Shown: one piece after another, positions 7,686 through 14,221 of the stretch
Numbering within the stretch: the stretch's first letter is position 1
Layout: each line of letters starts with the position of its first letter
Origin: Ectocarpus siliculosus
Lineage: Eukaryota; Sar; Phaeophyceae; Ectocarpales; Ectocarpaceae
NCBI GenBank assembly: GCA_000310025.1
Contig: FN649739.1
Coordinates: 1,010,918 to 1,025,138, forward strand
Direction of reading: 5' to 3'
Length of the DNA: 14,221 nucleotides
Notes under the pieces: model-generated
Database searches by the model: none
The model's input: the letters and a program-made list of their open reading frames with translations, nothing else
Told to the model about the DNA's origin: nothing
Program-made: the position numbers and the translations under genes

Positions 7686-8100
7686 TAACAGACGGCCGTG
7701 TTTATGACTGGGCGAAAAAAGCGGGAACCCCCGGTGTTGTGTACGTGTGTGCTTGCGTGTGCCGTGTTCTTTAGCATGATCGTCCGCGCCCCCACGAGTT
7801 GATGCGCTATAGCGAGTAGTCACAAGCGTCGGCGGGCAGGCGAAAACACCGAACGGTTTCACGGTTGTAAGAGGACGAGCGTGTTTCGCTGATAGTACGG
7901 GGGGCGTGCGGCTGCGGAAGGAGGGAGAAATACAAATTTCGCTCTGTCTGGTGTGCTTTTCCTTCGTTGGCTTGGTGCGCGACTGTAATTGGTACCTGTG
8001 TAGCAGCCAAGCGTGTGCGTGTCCTTTAAGGTATGGATCGGTGTGGGTGGTGTGGCGTGTGTGTGTTTGCGCGTGTGTTCCGCGTGGAGGCACGGAGTAG
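7600..8100 (+). other. T/G-rich non-coding stretch
   Basis: On the plus strand this is dominated by GTGTGT, GTGTGCTTGCGTGTG and GTGTGGCGTG-type sequence. The complementary open frame (7614-8093 minus, 159 codons) is His/Thr/Arg-rich purely because of that composition, and I do not regard it as a gene. The strand bias suits a transcribed 3' region of the upstream plus-strand gene. Confidence 0.45.
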
Positions 8101-8360
8101 TATTTAGTGAGTGGTGACTGGTGGTTCAGACATAAAAATGAAGCATGGTTGACGGTGTGTCTGGTCGGTGCGCTCGCGCGTCGTCAATGGTTCAATCGCT
8201 GCCGTTTTTGCAGCAAGCGGGTTTTGGAACCACCATCACCACACCAGAAAAAAAAAAGGGTCATCGAGCGAGTGCACGAAAGTGCACGAACGAGCAAGGC
8301 CTGCAAGCGGAGTGTTGGCTAACGGCTATAATGCTTCAGAACCCTATTCTCAGGTAGAGT

Positions 8361-8621
8361 TTGAACGCACGGAACTATGTACTTTGCAGGGGGTTCTTGG
8401 TCCGTGCGATCGCGGATGGAAAGGTGTGGCTCCACGGAAGTGGTGGAGAAAAAGGCATAGCGTACTACGTTCGGGAAGTAGATGCCGCCAGTGTAGTAGA
8501 TGTTGTGGTGAGACGCGAGTGTATTGCATCTGGGCTAGCCAAACGGGTAGTTGGTGTTTTCTATCCTCGTTCTACCGCGAAGTGGCAAGTATTGCGTACA
8601 CGCAGCATGTCAGAAAAATAA
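8361..8621 (+). CDS. Hypothetical exon-like open frame
   Basis: This frame is open from just after a TAG to TAA at 8619-8621. A possible splice acceptor (ACTTTGCAG, ending near 8389) lies within it. The predicted peptide from there has a globular look (residues such as RAIADGKVWLHGSGGEKGI, then a Val-rich segment) but no motif I can name. It could be a terminal exon of an unresolved gene, a relic, or chance. An overlapping frame (8168-8644) is Cys/Arg/His-rich and less likely. Confidence 0.15.
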   Translation: MNARNYVLCRGFLVRAIADGKVWLHGSGGEKGIAYYVREVDAASVVDVVVRRECIASGLAKRVVGVFYPRSTAKWQVLRTRSMSEK

Positions 8622-9490
8622 CAAGACGTGAAATCCTCATGTGACAGCACGTGATCATCCATGGCAGACGCGCGCCAAAGGCCATGTTATGCATGGCAGA
8701 CGGGTGCCGAGAGCGCCTGAAAAATGTCGGTGGCGTCTTTACCAGGAGAACGAAACGACGTTCCGTCTCGAATATTATTATTGTAGGACCCCGCAGATGC
8801 ACGCAGTTTCCTGAATGGTCGATTTTTAGTTAGCCAATAGTCGAAGGACTAACGCATCACCCCCCGCACCGAATTTTCGTCGGAGGAAATCACACACACA
8901 CTCTACATCCGATCACATCATTGTTTAGGATGGTTCCCCCGAACATTCCGAAAAATGCAAAGAACGTCGAAAAAAATGTCCCAACCTTCCGTTCGATTGT
9001 CTCTACAGCTGGCAAAATCCATTGCGGGTCTCCATGGTCAACAACACCGAACGACAATCAAGGGAAAACGGATCGAACCATAGACTTCTTGAGATACATT
9101 CTGTGGGGAAATGAAAGGGCAAGTTTCTTTCCGTTGTAGGTGGTGCCACATACACTTTTTCTACCTTGAGAGAGAGACTCCACACATTGTCCGTAAACCT
9201 GGGCGAACCCCTTAAAACTCCCTTTTTTTCAACTTTTCTTATCCCCCCTTAGCTACAGGGAGAGCAACAGCGCACCAGCAACCATCCGCATCTCCTAGTA
9301 CAAAATAGAGATAAAAGTAAAGCAAAAGCGATGTAGCATCACTAATTGTGACAAAAATAATATGCGGACAGGATGCCAACCAACTATCATTGATCAACAT
9401 CCAATGACATCTCAACCCAATTTCACCATCGACAAAAACACGAATAAAGAAAAAACGCGAAAAAACGTGGTGTTCGTTGCGCCAACTACG
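8622..9490. other. Unassigned intergenic region
   Basis: There is no supported gene. The 11-mer catggcagacg occurs at about 8660 and 8692. A short plus-strand frame from ATG near 8930 to TAG at 9139 (about 69 codons) has non-repetitive, Asn/Lys-rich composition but nothing recognisable. The part from 9200 to 9480 is A-rich and stop-rich. Confidence 0.4.
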
Positions 9491-9498
9491 TTTGAGTC

Positions 9499-9585
9499 AT
9501 CGCCGCCACCCTTTGGCGATTGGTTTGTCTAGAATATAGAAAACATACCAGCTATATATACGAACCAAACTGTTGGCTTTGGTTC
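9499..9585 (+). promoter_or_regulatory. Promoter-like cluster: inverted CCAAT, TATA and two short inverted repeats
   Basis: An ATTGG (reverse CCAAT) lies at 9519-9523 and a TATATATA at 9553-9560, a plausible core-promoter spacing for the plus strand. Two inverted repeats flank them: ATCGCC/GGCGAT (9499-9504 and 9515-9520), and GAACCAAA/TTTGGTTC (9562-9569 and 9578-9585, 8-bp stem, 8-base loop). No convincing gene starts downstream on either strand, so its function is unproven. Confidence 0.2.
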
Positions 9586-9936
9586 TCGCGCCCACCTCGC
9601 TGCTATTTAATTTACTGGCTACTTTGAATCCCATCACTCCAGAAAATGAAATGATCCCGTGCTCTGTATCTATTCTGAACGCTGTGACTTGCCTGTCGTA
9701 GGTAAATGTGTATCAGACGTAGTCAAGTAAATCCTCGAAGGAGGTCAAGTAATACGCATTCCCCGTACCTACAGCACCGTGATTTCGTGTCAAGTCATTC
9801 AAGCGAGGTGAAGTGAAACAAACGAACGATAAAACAAAAACACCGAGATTTCCGGAAAAAACAGTGAAGTTGGCCAATGTGTGATAACCAATGTCTTTCT
9901 CTGGTGCACCCTCCCTCCACTAACTATCCACAGGTT

Positions 9937-9970
9937 ATAACATGTGATATAGCATAACATGTGAAATAGC
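9937..9970. repeat. 17-bp tandem repeat, two copies
   Basis: The units ataacatgtgatatagc (9937-9953) and ataacatgtgaaatagc (9954-9970) abut directly with one mismatch. They lie downstream of the oxidoreductase stop codon, at the distal end of its presumed 3' region. Confidence 0.85.
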
Positions 9971-10505
9971 GTATAGTGCAAGCACCGGAGAGACGGGTGC
10001 ACGGGCACACTGCTTGCGACACTTCTCAGAACCAAGAAATGCCTCCCACACACAGGAACAGGCAGTAGCAGCGGGGACGCAGCGGCCAGCTACTCTTACA
10101 CACAGCAGCTCCAAAGCGTCACCATTCGACCCCCTGCACACACGCATCAACAAAACGAAACGCCAACAACAACACAAGAGAGAGAAGAAGGAAGCAGGTG
10201 CAAAGCACGCAGTCACCAACAACCCGTGCACTGCTGTTGCTCCACCGAGGTAGATTGCAAGACAGAAAAAGAAGCAGAAAAATACAACACGATTCACGAA
10301 AAAGAAAAACATAATGGTGGGGGCGTTTGAACGGCGGGAGCGGCGCAAGCGGTGGGGCCGGCTTCCTTTCTGATGCACGCCGCTCCGCCCCCGGCCGCTA
10401 GTCGAGCCTCGAGCTAGGGAGATGATGAGAGGTTGATGATGGTCTCTTCTCCTACATATCGATGCAGGCCGCTCGCTCCCCGCGGGAATCGAGCTGCGGA
10501 GATGG
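9971..10505 (-). other. Probable 3'UTR/3' flank of the oxidoreductase gene
   Basis: Read on the minus strand, this follows the TAA at 10506 and is increasingly T/G-rich (CA-rich on the plus strand, such as cacacacagg and caacaacaacac). It mirrors the T/G-rich flank after the plus-strand gene. An open frame here (9935-10525 minus, 196 codons) starts inside the exon region in the wrong frame, and its peptide is Cys/Phe-rich from the base composition. I do not regard it as a gene. Confidence 0.4.
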
Positions 10506-10529
10506 TTAGAGGCCGATGATGGCATCTTC
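10372..10529 (-). repeat. Tandem duplication spanning the oxidoreductase stop codon
   Basis: The copy at 10489-10529 contains the last seven codons and stop of the gene. It aligns without gaps to 10409-10449, 80 bp away, with 33 of 41 bases identical. Similarity continues outward: gatgcaggccgctcgctccc at 10461 corresponds to gatgcacgccgctccgcccc at 10372, so each unit is roughly 70-78 bp. On the minus strand the downstream copy has lost the TAA equivalent (CTCTAA became CTCTCA). Confidence 0.75.
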
Positions 10530-10585
10530 GGGGTAGCCCCTTCGGACCAGGTAGTCGGTCACCTTTCGCGTGAAGAAATCTGGCC
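10506..10585 (-). CDS. Oxidoreductase terminal exon
   Basis: This exon encodes residues 201-225 plus the stop, beginning with GG of a split Gly codon after a CAACAACAG acceptor. It carries the conserved end of the NAD(P)-binding domain (GPDFF ... YLVRRGYPEDAIIGL). Confidence 0.8.
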
Positions 10586-12394
10586 CTGTTGTTGACGTTG
10601 GAGGTCGCAAGCGAAGGGGTGGGGCAGACAATCAGCATTCGGGGGAGGGGGTAGTTCAGCAGATTTTCCTGGTATTGAAAAGTCAGGGCTTGTCGTAGGC
10701 AGAGAGGCAACCCAGAGAGGGGGGGGGGGGGGGGGGGTGCGTTGCCTGTCTTAGTCTCTTAGGCACACAGACGGACCACGCTTCTCTCACGAGACAGTCT
10801 CCGACAAGGTGGAGCACCGTTCCCACTCCTATACTAGAAATACCTTCGTATACTAGAAGTAACTTCGTGCACCTCACTCGATCGGGTGCTCTGGACGTTG
10901 CTTCTTCCAGATGTTATTCCACACGAATGAATTCTTGCTTGGTCCCCTTTTCAGTCTGTCATCTTCCACCCCATGTAATCAACCTGTTCTGCCGGAATTG
11001 GCTCAACTCTTTCATGACTCTCGGAAAAGGAACACCCTCCAACACTCGACAAGTGGCGAGGTTGAGCTACGTACTACAGCTACACCGGAAATGGCGCTGT
11101 CGCACGCGTTCGCAGATAACCCCACCCTAAAGCAAAACGGCTGAGGATGAGCATTAGACAGAAAAACTTCGCGCGTGAAGCGTTAATCATACGCTTTGGG
11201 GGTTGTTGCCCGGTGACCACGCAAGGCTTTCGTGTTAGTTGGACCGGTACGGATGTCATAAGGACTACTACTGCTACTCTTGTGAACCATACCTAACAAC
11301 AACAACGACGACGACGACCGTACCTTTGATGCTCCCGTGTACCGTACCTAACAGCAACAACAATGACGACCATTACTCCCGTGATCCGCACCTGCCACCG
11401 CGGCTAGGGTGCCGATCTTAAACTCGGGAGAGGCCGCGTTAACGTTAGCGTTGGCCTCGAGGTGGCTCCCGAACAGGTCCCTCTCGACGATGCAGCTCAC
11501 GTCCAGCTTGCGGTGGTTCCGGAAGAAGGCCTTTTCCAGCTCCGAGTAGAGGGCGAAGTCCTCGGCCTTCTCGTTGAGCCAGACCACTGAGTGGTGCACA
11601 CGTTGTATTATTCGTTGTTGTTGGTGGTGTGGTCCTTGAAGATATTGTTGTTGTTGTTATTTGGTCGTGTTGCGTGTATTGCTGTGGTTGTTTTCAAGTT
11701 CAGATGCAGAAGCACCATCCAACGACGCAGCTAAGAACGATCGGCCATCGGCGATCGGTCCTGTCAATCCTCCGTTCTCTCAAAGGACGCGTGGCCCTCG
11801 GTCTAACAGACGAGGCACGCCAAAACATGACCCCGGTCCGTCCCTATATGAAAGCCACCGCCTGGGGGCTCCGTGTGATCAACGCCTTATCGTATTACAA
11901 CAACAAAAAAAATTCGTGGGGACTTATGCTACAACCCGGGTGAATCCCCTCTCACCCCTCCTCTCACGCCTGTTCATGCCTGAGTAGGCCAACCCGGCAC
12001 CTGACCCCCCCCCCCCCCCCCAAACACAATTTTTCAAGCCAATCCACGAAACCCCCCTCCTCTCACCGGACGCGGAAGCCACCGAAGACGACGAGGAAGG
12101 CAAGAGCTCGTTCACCATCTGGATCATCGGCACGACGCCCACCCCATTGGCGACGAGGACGAGGTCCGTTATCGGCTGGTTAGCCCCCCCGTACACCAGC
12201 CCCGCGCGCCCCGGCTTCACCGCTATCTCGTCTCCTGTAAGGTTTTGGTTGTGGTGGTTGTTGAAAAGGGAGAGATGTGTTGCATTTTGCGATCGACGCC
12301 TTGCGCGAAATGGGGAAGGGCGGGGGGCTGAGCTTTAAATGACTCGCTGCCTAGACAAAAACCGAGAGGGAGAACGCCAAGCCCGCGATGATTC

Positions 12395-12430
<36 letters not shown>

Positions 12431-13905
12431 CAAAGCACAAGATACAAGGAAGCGGCACGTAGTAGGCACAAACAAAAAAGAAAACATTCTCGCCAGCCGG
12501 TCATGGCGGTAGAACCTACGGTACCTCCACCGACACGCACATACACCCAAAACACCAACGCTAAGACACCTTCGCACGCATGCGCACATTAATCTTTTTC
12601 ACACGCACCGAGGGGCAGGTTGTCGAGGAAGCGGGAGAACTCTCGGTTGCTTCGGGTGGTCGGCAGGCCGTCGTCCAGCTCGGCCCCGTCCGTCGCCTTC
12701 ATCACGACGACCTCGAAGGCTCCCCGCTGCTTGCGGGGTGTGAGAGGCACGTAGTTGCCCTGCACCACCTAACGCACCCCCCCCCCAAAAAAAACAAAAC
12801 AAAATGGCAGGTGAACGAACAGGCACAGACCATAATTTTTCTTTCTATAATATACTAAGTCATCACAGCAATAGACTTCACAGCAGCACCAGTCGTTCGT
12901 GCGAGAAAGGGGGAAGCGAGCTAGCTCTCGACGAAGCGTGACAACACACCAGGGATAGCGCGTGTGCGCAGCAGGAGAGGAGTACGTTACTATTTCCTGC
13001 CGATGCGGTGCACTGACCACAGCACGTATAGGTATATTGAGGTTAGAACATTTTCTCGGGTGAACGAAACGGCAACAGTTATCCCGCCCCTCCAACATAG
13101 ACAAGGCGCTCCCGCTCCGGCTTACAGGGGCACACCGCTCGCCACAGCAAAATACTAAATCATGCGCGTCGCTGATTTGAAGTGAAGACAAAAAAAAAAA
13201 TGGGCGGGAGTGGGAACCACTACAATGAAGGTCGGTCTGAGACCATGTGTCTAAACGTGGCTGGCGAAAAAAAACGAATGACGAGCACTTCGAAACGCCG
13301 GACATGGTGAAGGAAAGCATGGCGGTGAAACGGGAACCAGAACAGCAGTAGCAGAGCATTTGCCGTCCCCTCGCGTATGCATACGTCTCCTGACAACTGT
13401 GCCCCATGATTTTTATTATCCCATTGGTTCTCGAGGTAAGTATTTCACACCTTTCGGTGCAATTGATGGACGCACCAGCAAACCTTCTACTTTTACGAAA
13501 GAAGGGAGAAAGATATTCGTATTAAGCCTCAGCGACAATTGACACGCTAAGTCCTACAACAGGTACAAGAGTACACCCTACTCCTGAGAAGCCTTAGCCT
13601 TGCACTCGTAGACGAACGACCAGGCTGCAACGCGAAGGTTAACAGCAGCGGATCAAGTGGTCCGTCTCTGAAGGACCCAGTAACAGGGGGTTCCCCTTTG
13701 GGTATACAACACCCCCCGGACAACGGAGCATACTCCACCAGGTACCCCGCAGACGCCTATATTCATTGATGTGTATACTTCTGTTTGCTTGTTTTTGAAT
13801 GTGAAGACAACAACACACTTTTCCGTATACCTGGTTGGAGGCATCCAGCCCGCACAACGTCAGCTCCTGTCCGAGCTCGAGCGGCAGGACCGCGTCAGGC
13901 GAGCT
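10506..13905 (-). CDS. Cytochrome b5 reductase-like FAD/NAD(P)-binding oxidoreductase (5'-partial)
   Basis: Five minus-strand exons join in phase: 13831-13905, 12609-12768, 12067-12234, 11392-11586 and 10506-10585. They give 225 residues ending in TAA; the N-terminus is outside the window. The fold follows the ferredoxin-reductase superfamily. First comes the end of the FAD-binding barrel (LPLELGQELTL, 7-17; NYVPLTP, 30-36, in place of RxY[ST]; FSRFLDNLPLGDEI, 69-82). The nucleotide-binding domain follows, with a GxGxxP loop as GVGVVP (109-114), an FADQxxxD-like segment WLNEKAEDF (137-145), and a C-terminal GPDFFT (200-205) where CGPPPM is usual. It ends like family members in YLVRRGYPEDAIIGL. 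The family moves electrons between NAD(P)H and one-electron carriers such as cytochrome b5 via FAD; the partner here is unknown. The key Arg, Thr and Cys are replaced, and a Ser-rich insert (125-134) sits at an exon junction. The upstream part might include a further domain. Confidence 0.8.
10719..10737. repeat. Homopolymer run of 19 G (19 C on the minus strand)
   Basis: This is the longest homopolymer in the window. It lies within the last intron of the oxidoreductase gene, about 130 bases upstream of the terminal exon's acceptor. In the transcript it is a C19 run. Its exact length is likely to be unreliable in sequencing. Confidence 0.9.
10830..10867. repeat. 19-bp tandem repeat, two copies
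   Basis: The units tatactagaaataccttcg (10830-10848) and tatactagaagtaacttcg (10849-10867) are directly adjacent with two mismatches, inside the last oxidoreductase intron. Confidence 0.85.
11286..11385. repeat. 55-bp-period degenerate repeat
   Basis: The sequence accatacctaacaacaacaa at 11286 recurs as accgtacctaacagcaacaa at 11341. Both are followed by GACGAC units and then ctcccgtg. They lie just inside the intron next to the 11392 donor. Confidence 0.75.
11392..11586 (-). CDS. Oxidoreductase exon (fourth visible), NAD(P)-binding domain middle
   Basis: This exon encodes residues 135 (split) to 200 (split), entered after CACTCAG and left at GGCAG|GTGCGG, both in phase 1. It contains WLNEKAEDF, the charged helix SELEKAFFRNHRK, the strand LDVSCIVERDLFG and the strand GTLAAVAG leading into the nucleotide-binding C-terminal motif. 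Codon use is strongly GC3. Confidence 0.82.
11587..12066 (-). other. Oxidoreductase intron (480 nt)
   Basis: The intron runs from GTGAGAGG to CACTCAG. It contains a C17 run on the plus strand (12005-12021, a G17 run in the transcript close to the donor). An antisense open frame (11629-11943 plus) lies within it; see findings. Confidence 0.75.
12067..12234 (-). CDS. Oxidoreductase exon (third visible), FAD/NAD(P) domain junction
   Basis: This exon encodes residues 79 (split) to 135 (split), between acceptor CCTTACAG and donor GTGAGAGG. It holds the end of the FAD domain (GDEIAVKPG), the linker strand AGLVY, and the first strand and glycine-rich loop of the nucleotide-binding domain (LVLVANGVGVVPM). 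A helix and a Ser-rich stretch follow, just before the donor. Confidence 0.83.
12235..12608 (-). other. Oxidoreductase intron (374 nt) with trinucleotide repeat
   Basis: The intron runs from GTGCGTGTG to TTACAG. It carries eleven uninterrupted CAG units on the plus strand (12396-12428), which are CUG repeats in the transcript. Minus-strand frames crossing it show Cys, Ala or Leu runs arising only from this repeat. Confidence 0.75.
12396..12428. repeat. (CAG)11 trinucleotide repeat
   Basis: Eleven perfect CAG units lie within an intron of the oxidoreductase gene and read as CTG in the sense transcript. The coding GCT run of the other gene is the same repeat class. Confidence 0.92.
12609..12768 (-). 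CDS. Oxidoreductase exon (second visible), FAD-binding domain
   Basis: This exon encodes residues 26-79 (last codon split). It contains GNYVPLTP, a beta strand GAFEVVVMKAT, an acidic loop, and FSRFLDNLPLG with the Ser expected near the FAD phosphates. The 3' end is CTCG|GTGCGT. The 5' end is either after GCGTTAG (used here) or nine bases further on after GTGGTGCAG; both keep the frame and differ by three residues (VVQ). Confidence 0.8.
12769..13830 (-). other. Oxidoreductase intron (1062 nt)
   Basis: The intron runs from GTATACGG at the donor to TGCGTTAG at the acceptor, where a U8 tract is followed by a G10 run (12777-12786) before the acceptor. A 212-codon minus-strand frame (12769-13407) runs into the acceptor's pyrimidine tract, and its peptide matches no part of an oxidoreductase. 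A consensus-like donor (GAGGTAAGTAT, 13433-13443) exists on the plus strand without supporting exons. Confidence 0.65.
13831..13905 (-). CDS. Oxidoreductase exon (first visible), FAD-binding barrel
   Basis: This exon encodes residues 1-25 of the visible protein, including LPLELGQELTLCGLD, the usual LxLxxGQxVxL strand of the FAD domain. It ends AACCAG|GTATACGG in phase 0, matching the next exon. Its 5' edge is an acceptor TTATCTAG; the frame has an in-frame TAG exactly there, so the exon cannot extend further in this frame. Confidence 0.7.
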
Positions 13906-14221
13906 CTAGATAACACGACGAAGGCGACGGGTAACAATAGAGACCAAACGCCGGGGCAACAGAAAGAGTTGAACAACAACAAGAGATGACATGCCGGGTC
14001 GTCGGAAGTTTCCAACGCGTAAATGCGTTGTTGTTGACAAGAGCGGCTCCGGTGGCAATTGAAACGCACGGACTAATGGGCGGAAGGACGGCCGACGGCA
14101 AGATTGGCACAAGCACCGGTAGCAGTAGCGGTAGCAGAAGCGGTAGTACGCTTTGTTGCCATGGAACGTAGCGACCACGGGAATGGTAGCAGTCAGCAGC
14201 AAAGGGGGAGAGGGGGGGGGG
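13906..14221 (-). other. Probable upstream intron of the oxidoreductase gene
   Basis: On the minus strand this is a C/T-rich stretch with imperfect TGCTACCG-type repeats (plus strand ggtagcag, 14119-14149), preceding the TTATCTAG acceptor. It ends at the window edge in a G9 run (plus strand). Open frames through it (13906-14202 minus) are dominated by the repeat and resemble no FAD domain, so the N-terminal exons probably lie beyond the window. Confidence 0.45.

Larger units (their letters stand above)
10586..11391 (-). other. Oxidoreductase intron (806 nt)
   Basis: The intron has GTGCGG at the donor and CAACAACAG at the acceptor. It includes a 19-base homopolymer (G on the plus strand, 10719-10737), a 19-bp tandem repeat (10830-10867) and a 55-bp-period repeat near the donor (11286-11385). 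Plus-strand frames inside it (10867-11144) are unconvincing. Confidence 0.7.

Noticed and set aside
7614-8093. 159-codon minus-strand open frame
   Set aside because: Its His/Thr/Arg composition is dictated by GTGT-rich plus-strand sequence. There is no motif or splice support.
10867-11144. Plus-strand open frames within the last oxidoreductase intron
   Set aside because: They are two overlapping frames of similar length with no domain, no clear start context and no codon bias like the confident exons.
12722-12738. Hairpin CCCCGC-TGCTT-GCGGGG
   Set aside because: It lies in the middle of a coding exon encoding TPRKQRG, so it is more simply explained by GC-rich codons than by a regulatory structure.
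12769-13407. 212-codon minus-strand open frame
   Set aside because: It runs straight into the pyrimidine tract and acceptor of an oxidoreductase exon. Its Cys/Ser-rich peptide does not resemble the FAD domain that the flanking exons join to directly in phase 0.
13575-13628. Short minus-strand exon-like sequence after TTGCAG ending WSFVYECKAKASQE and a stop
   Set aside because: It lies inside an oxidoreductase intron and would need a phase-1 partner. The preceding exon ends in phase 0 and no other donor partner is visible.
13771-13989. Plus-strand frame with a coiled-coil-like Gln/Arg/Glu stretch
   Set aside because: It overlaps the antisense of the first visible oxidoreductase exon. The minus-strand reading matches the FAD domain and has correct splice sites at both ends.

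Overview
The window is nuclear DNA of a eukaryote with intron-containing genes. There is no operon structure and no ribosome binding sites. The two convincing genes have GC-rich exons with mostly G or C at the third codon position. These exons sit in introns of 0.4-1.5 kb full of CAA/ACC tracts, long C or G homopolymers and trinucleotide repeats, and long T/G-rich sequence follows each gene on its sense strand. This style fits a stramenopile, most likely a brown alga. That is an inference from architecture; no marker gene proves it.

Layout. Bases 1-4055 hold no confident gene. They contain a 232-codon minus-strand open frame (409-1107), a degenerate 26-bp-period minisatellite built on ACCTAG (1493-1752), two smaller minus-strand open frames (2288-2659 and 2970-3221) that may be exons of a decayed or unrecognised gene, and short tandem repeats. 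Bases 4056-6587 carry a plus-strand two-exon gene for a 357-residue, probably nuclear, poly-Ala/acidic/Gly-rich protein of unknown function. Its only intron (1458 nt) ends in a striking 145-nt AG-free pyrimidine tract. Bases 6588 to about 8100 are probably its T/G-rich 3' flank or 3'UTR and include an 83-bp degenerate repeat, one part of which recurs at 2271. Bases 8100-9950 are mostly unassigned.

Bases 10506-13905 carry the last five exons, on the minus strand, of a cytochrome-b5-reductase-like FAD/NAD(P)-binding oxidoreductase. All five exons join in phase to give 225 residues and a TAA stop; the 5' part of the gene lies beyond 14221. Several residues diagnostic of the family are replaced. 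The sequence around its stop codon has been duplicated in tandem 80 bp downstream.

The two genes converge, with about 4 kb between their stop codons. Nothing in the sequence ties their functions together. No tRNA, rRNA, CRISPR, complete transposon or recognised viral gene was found.
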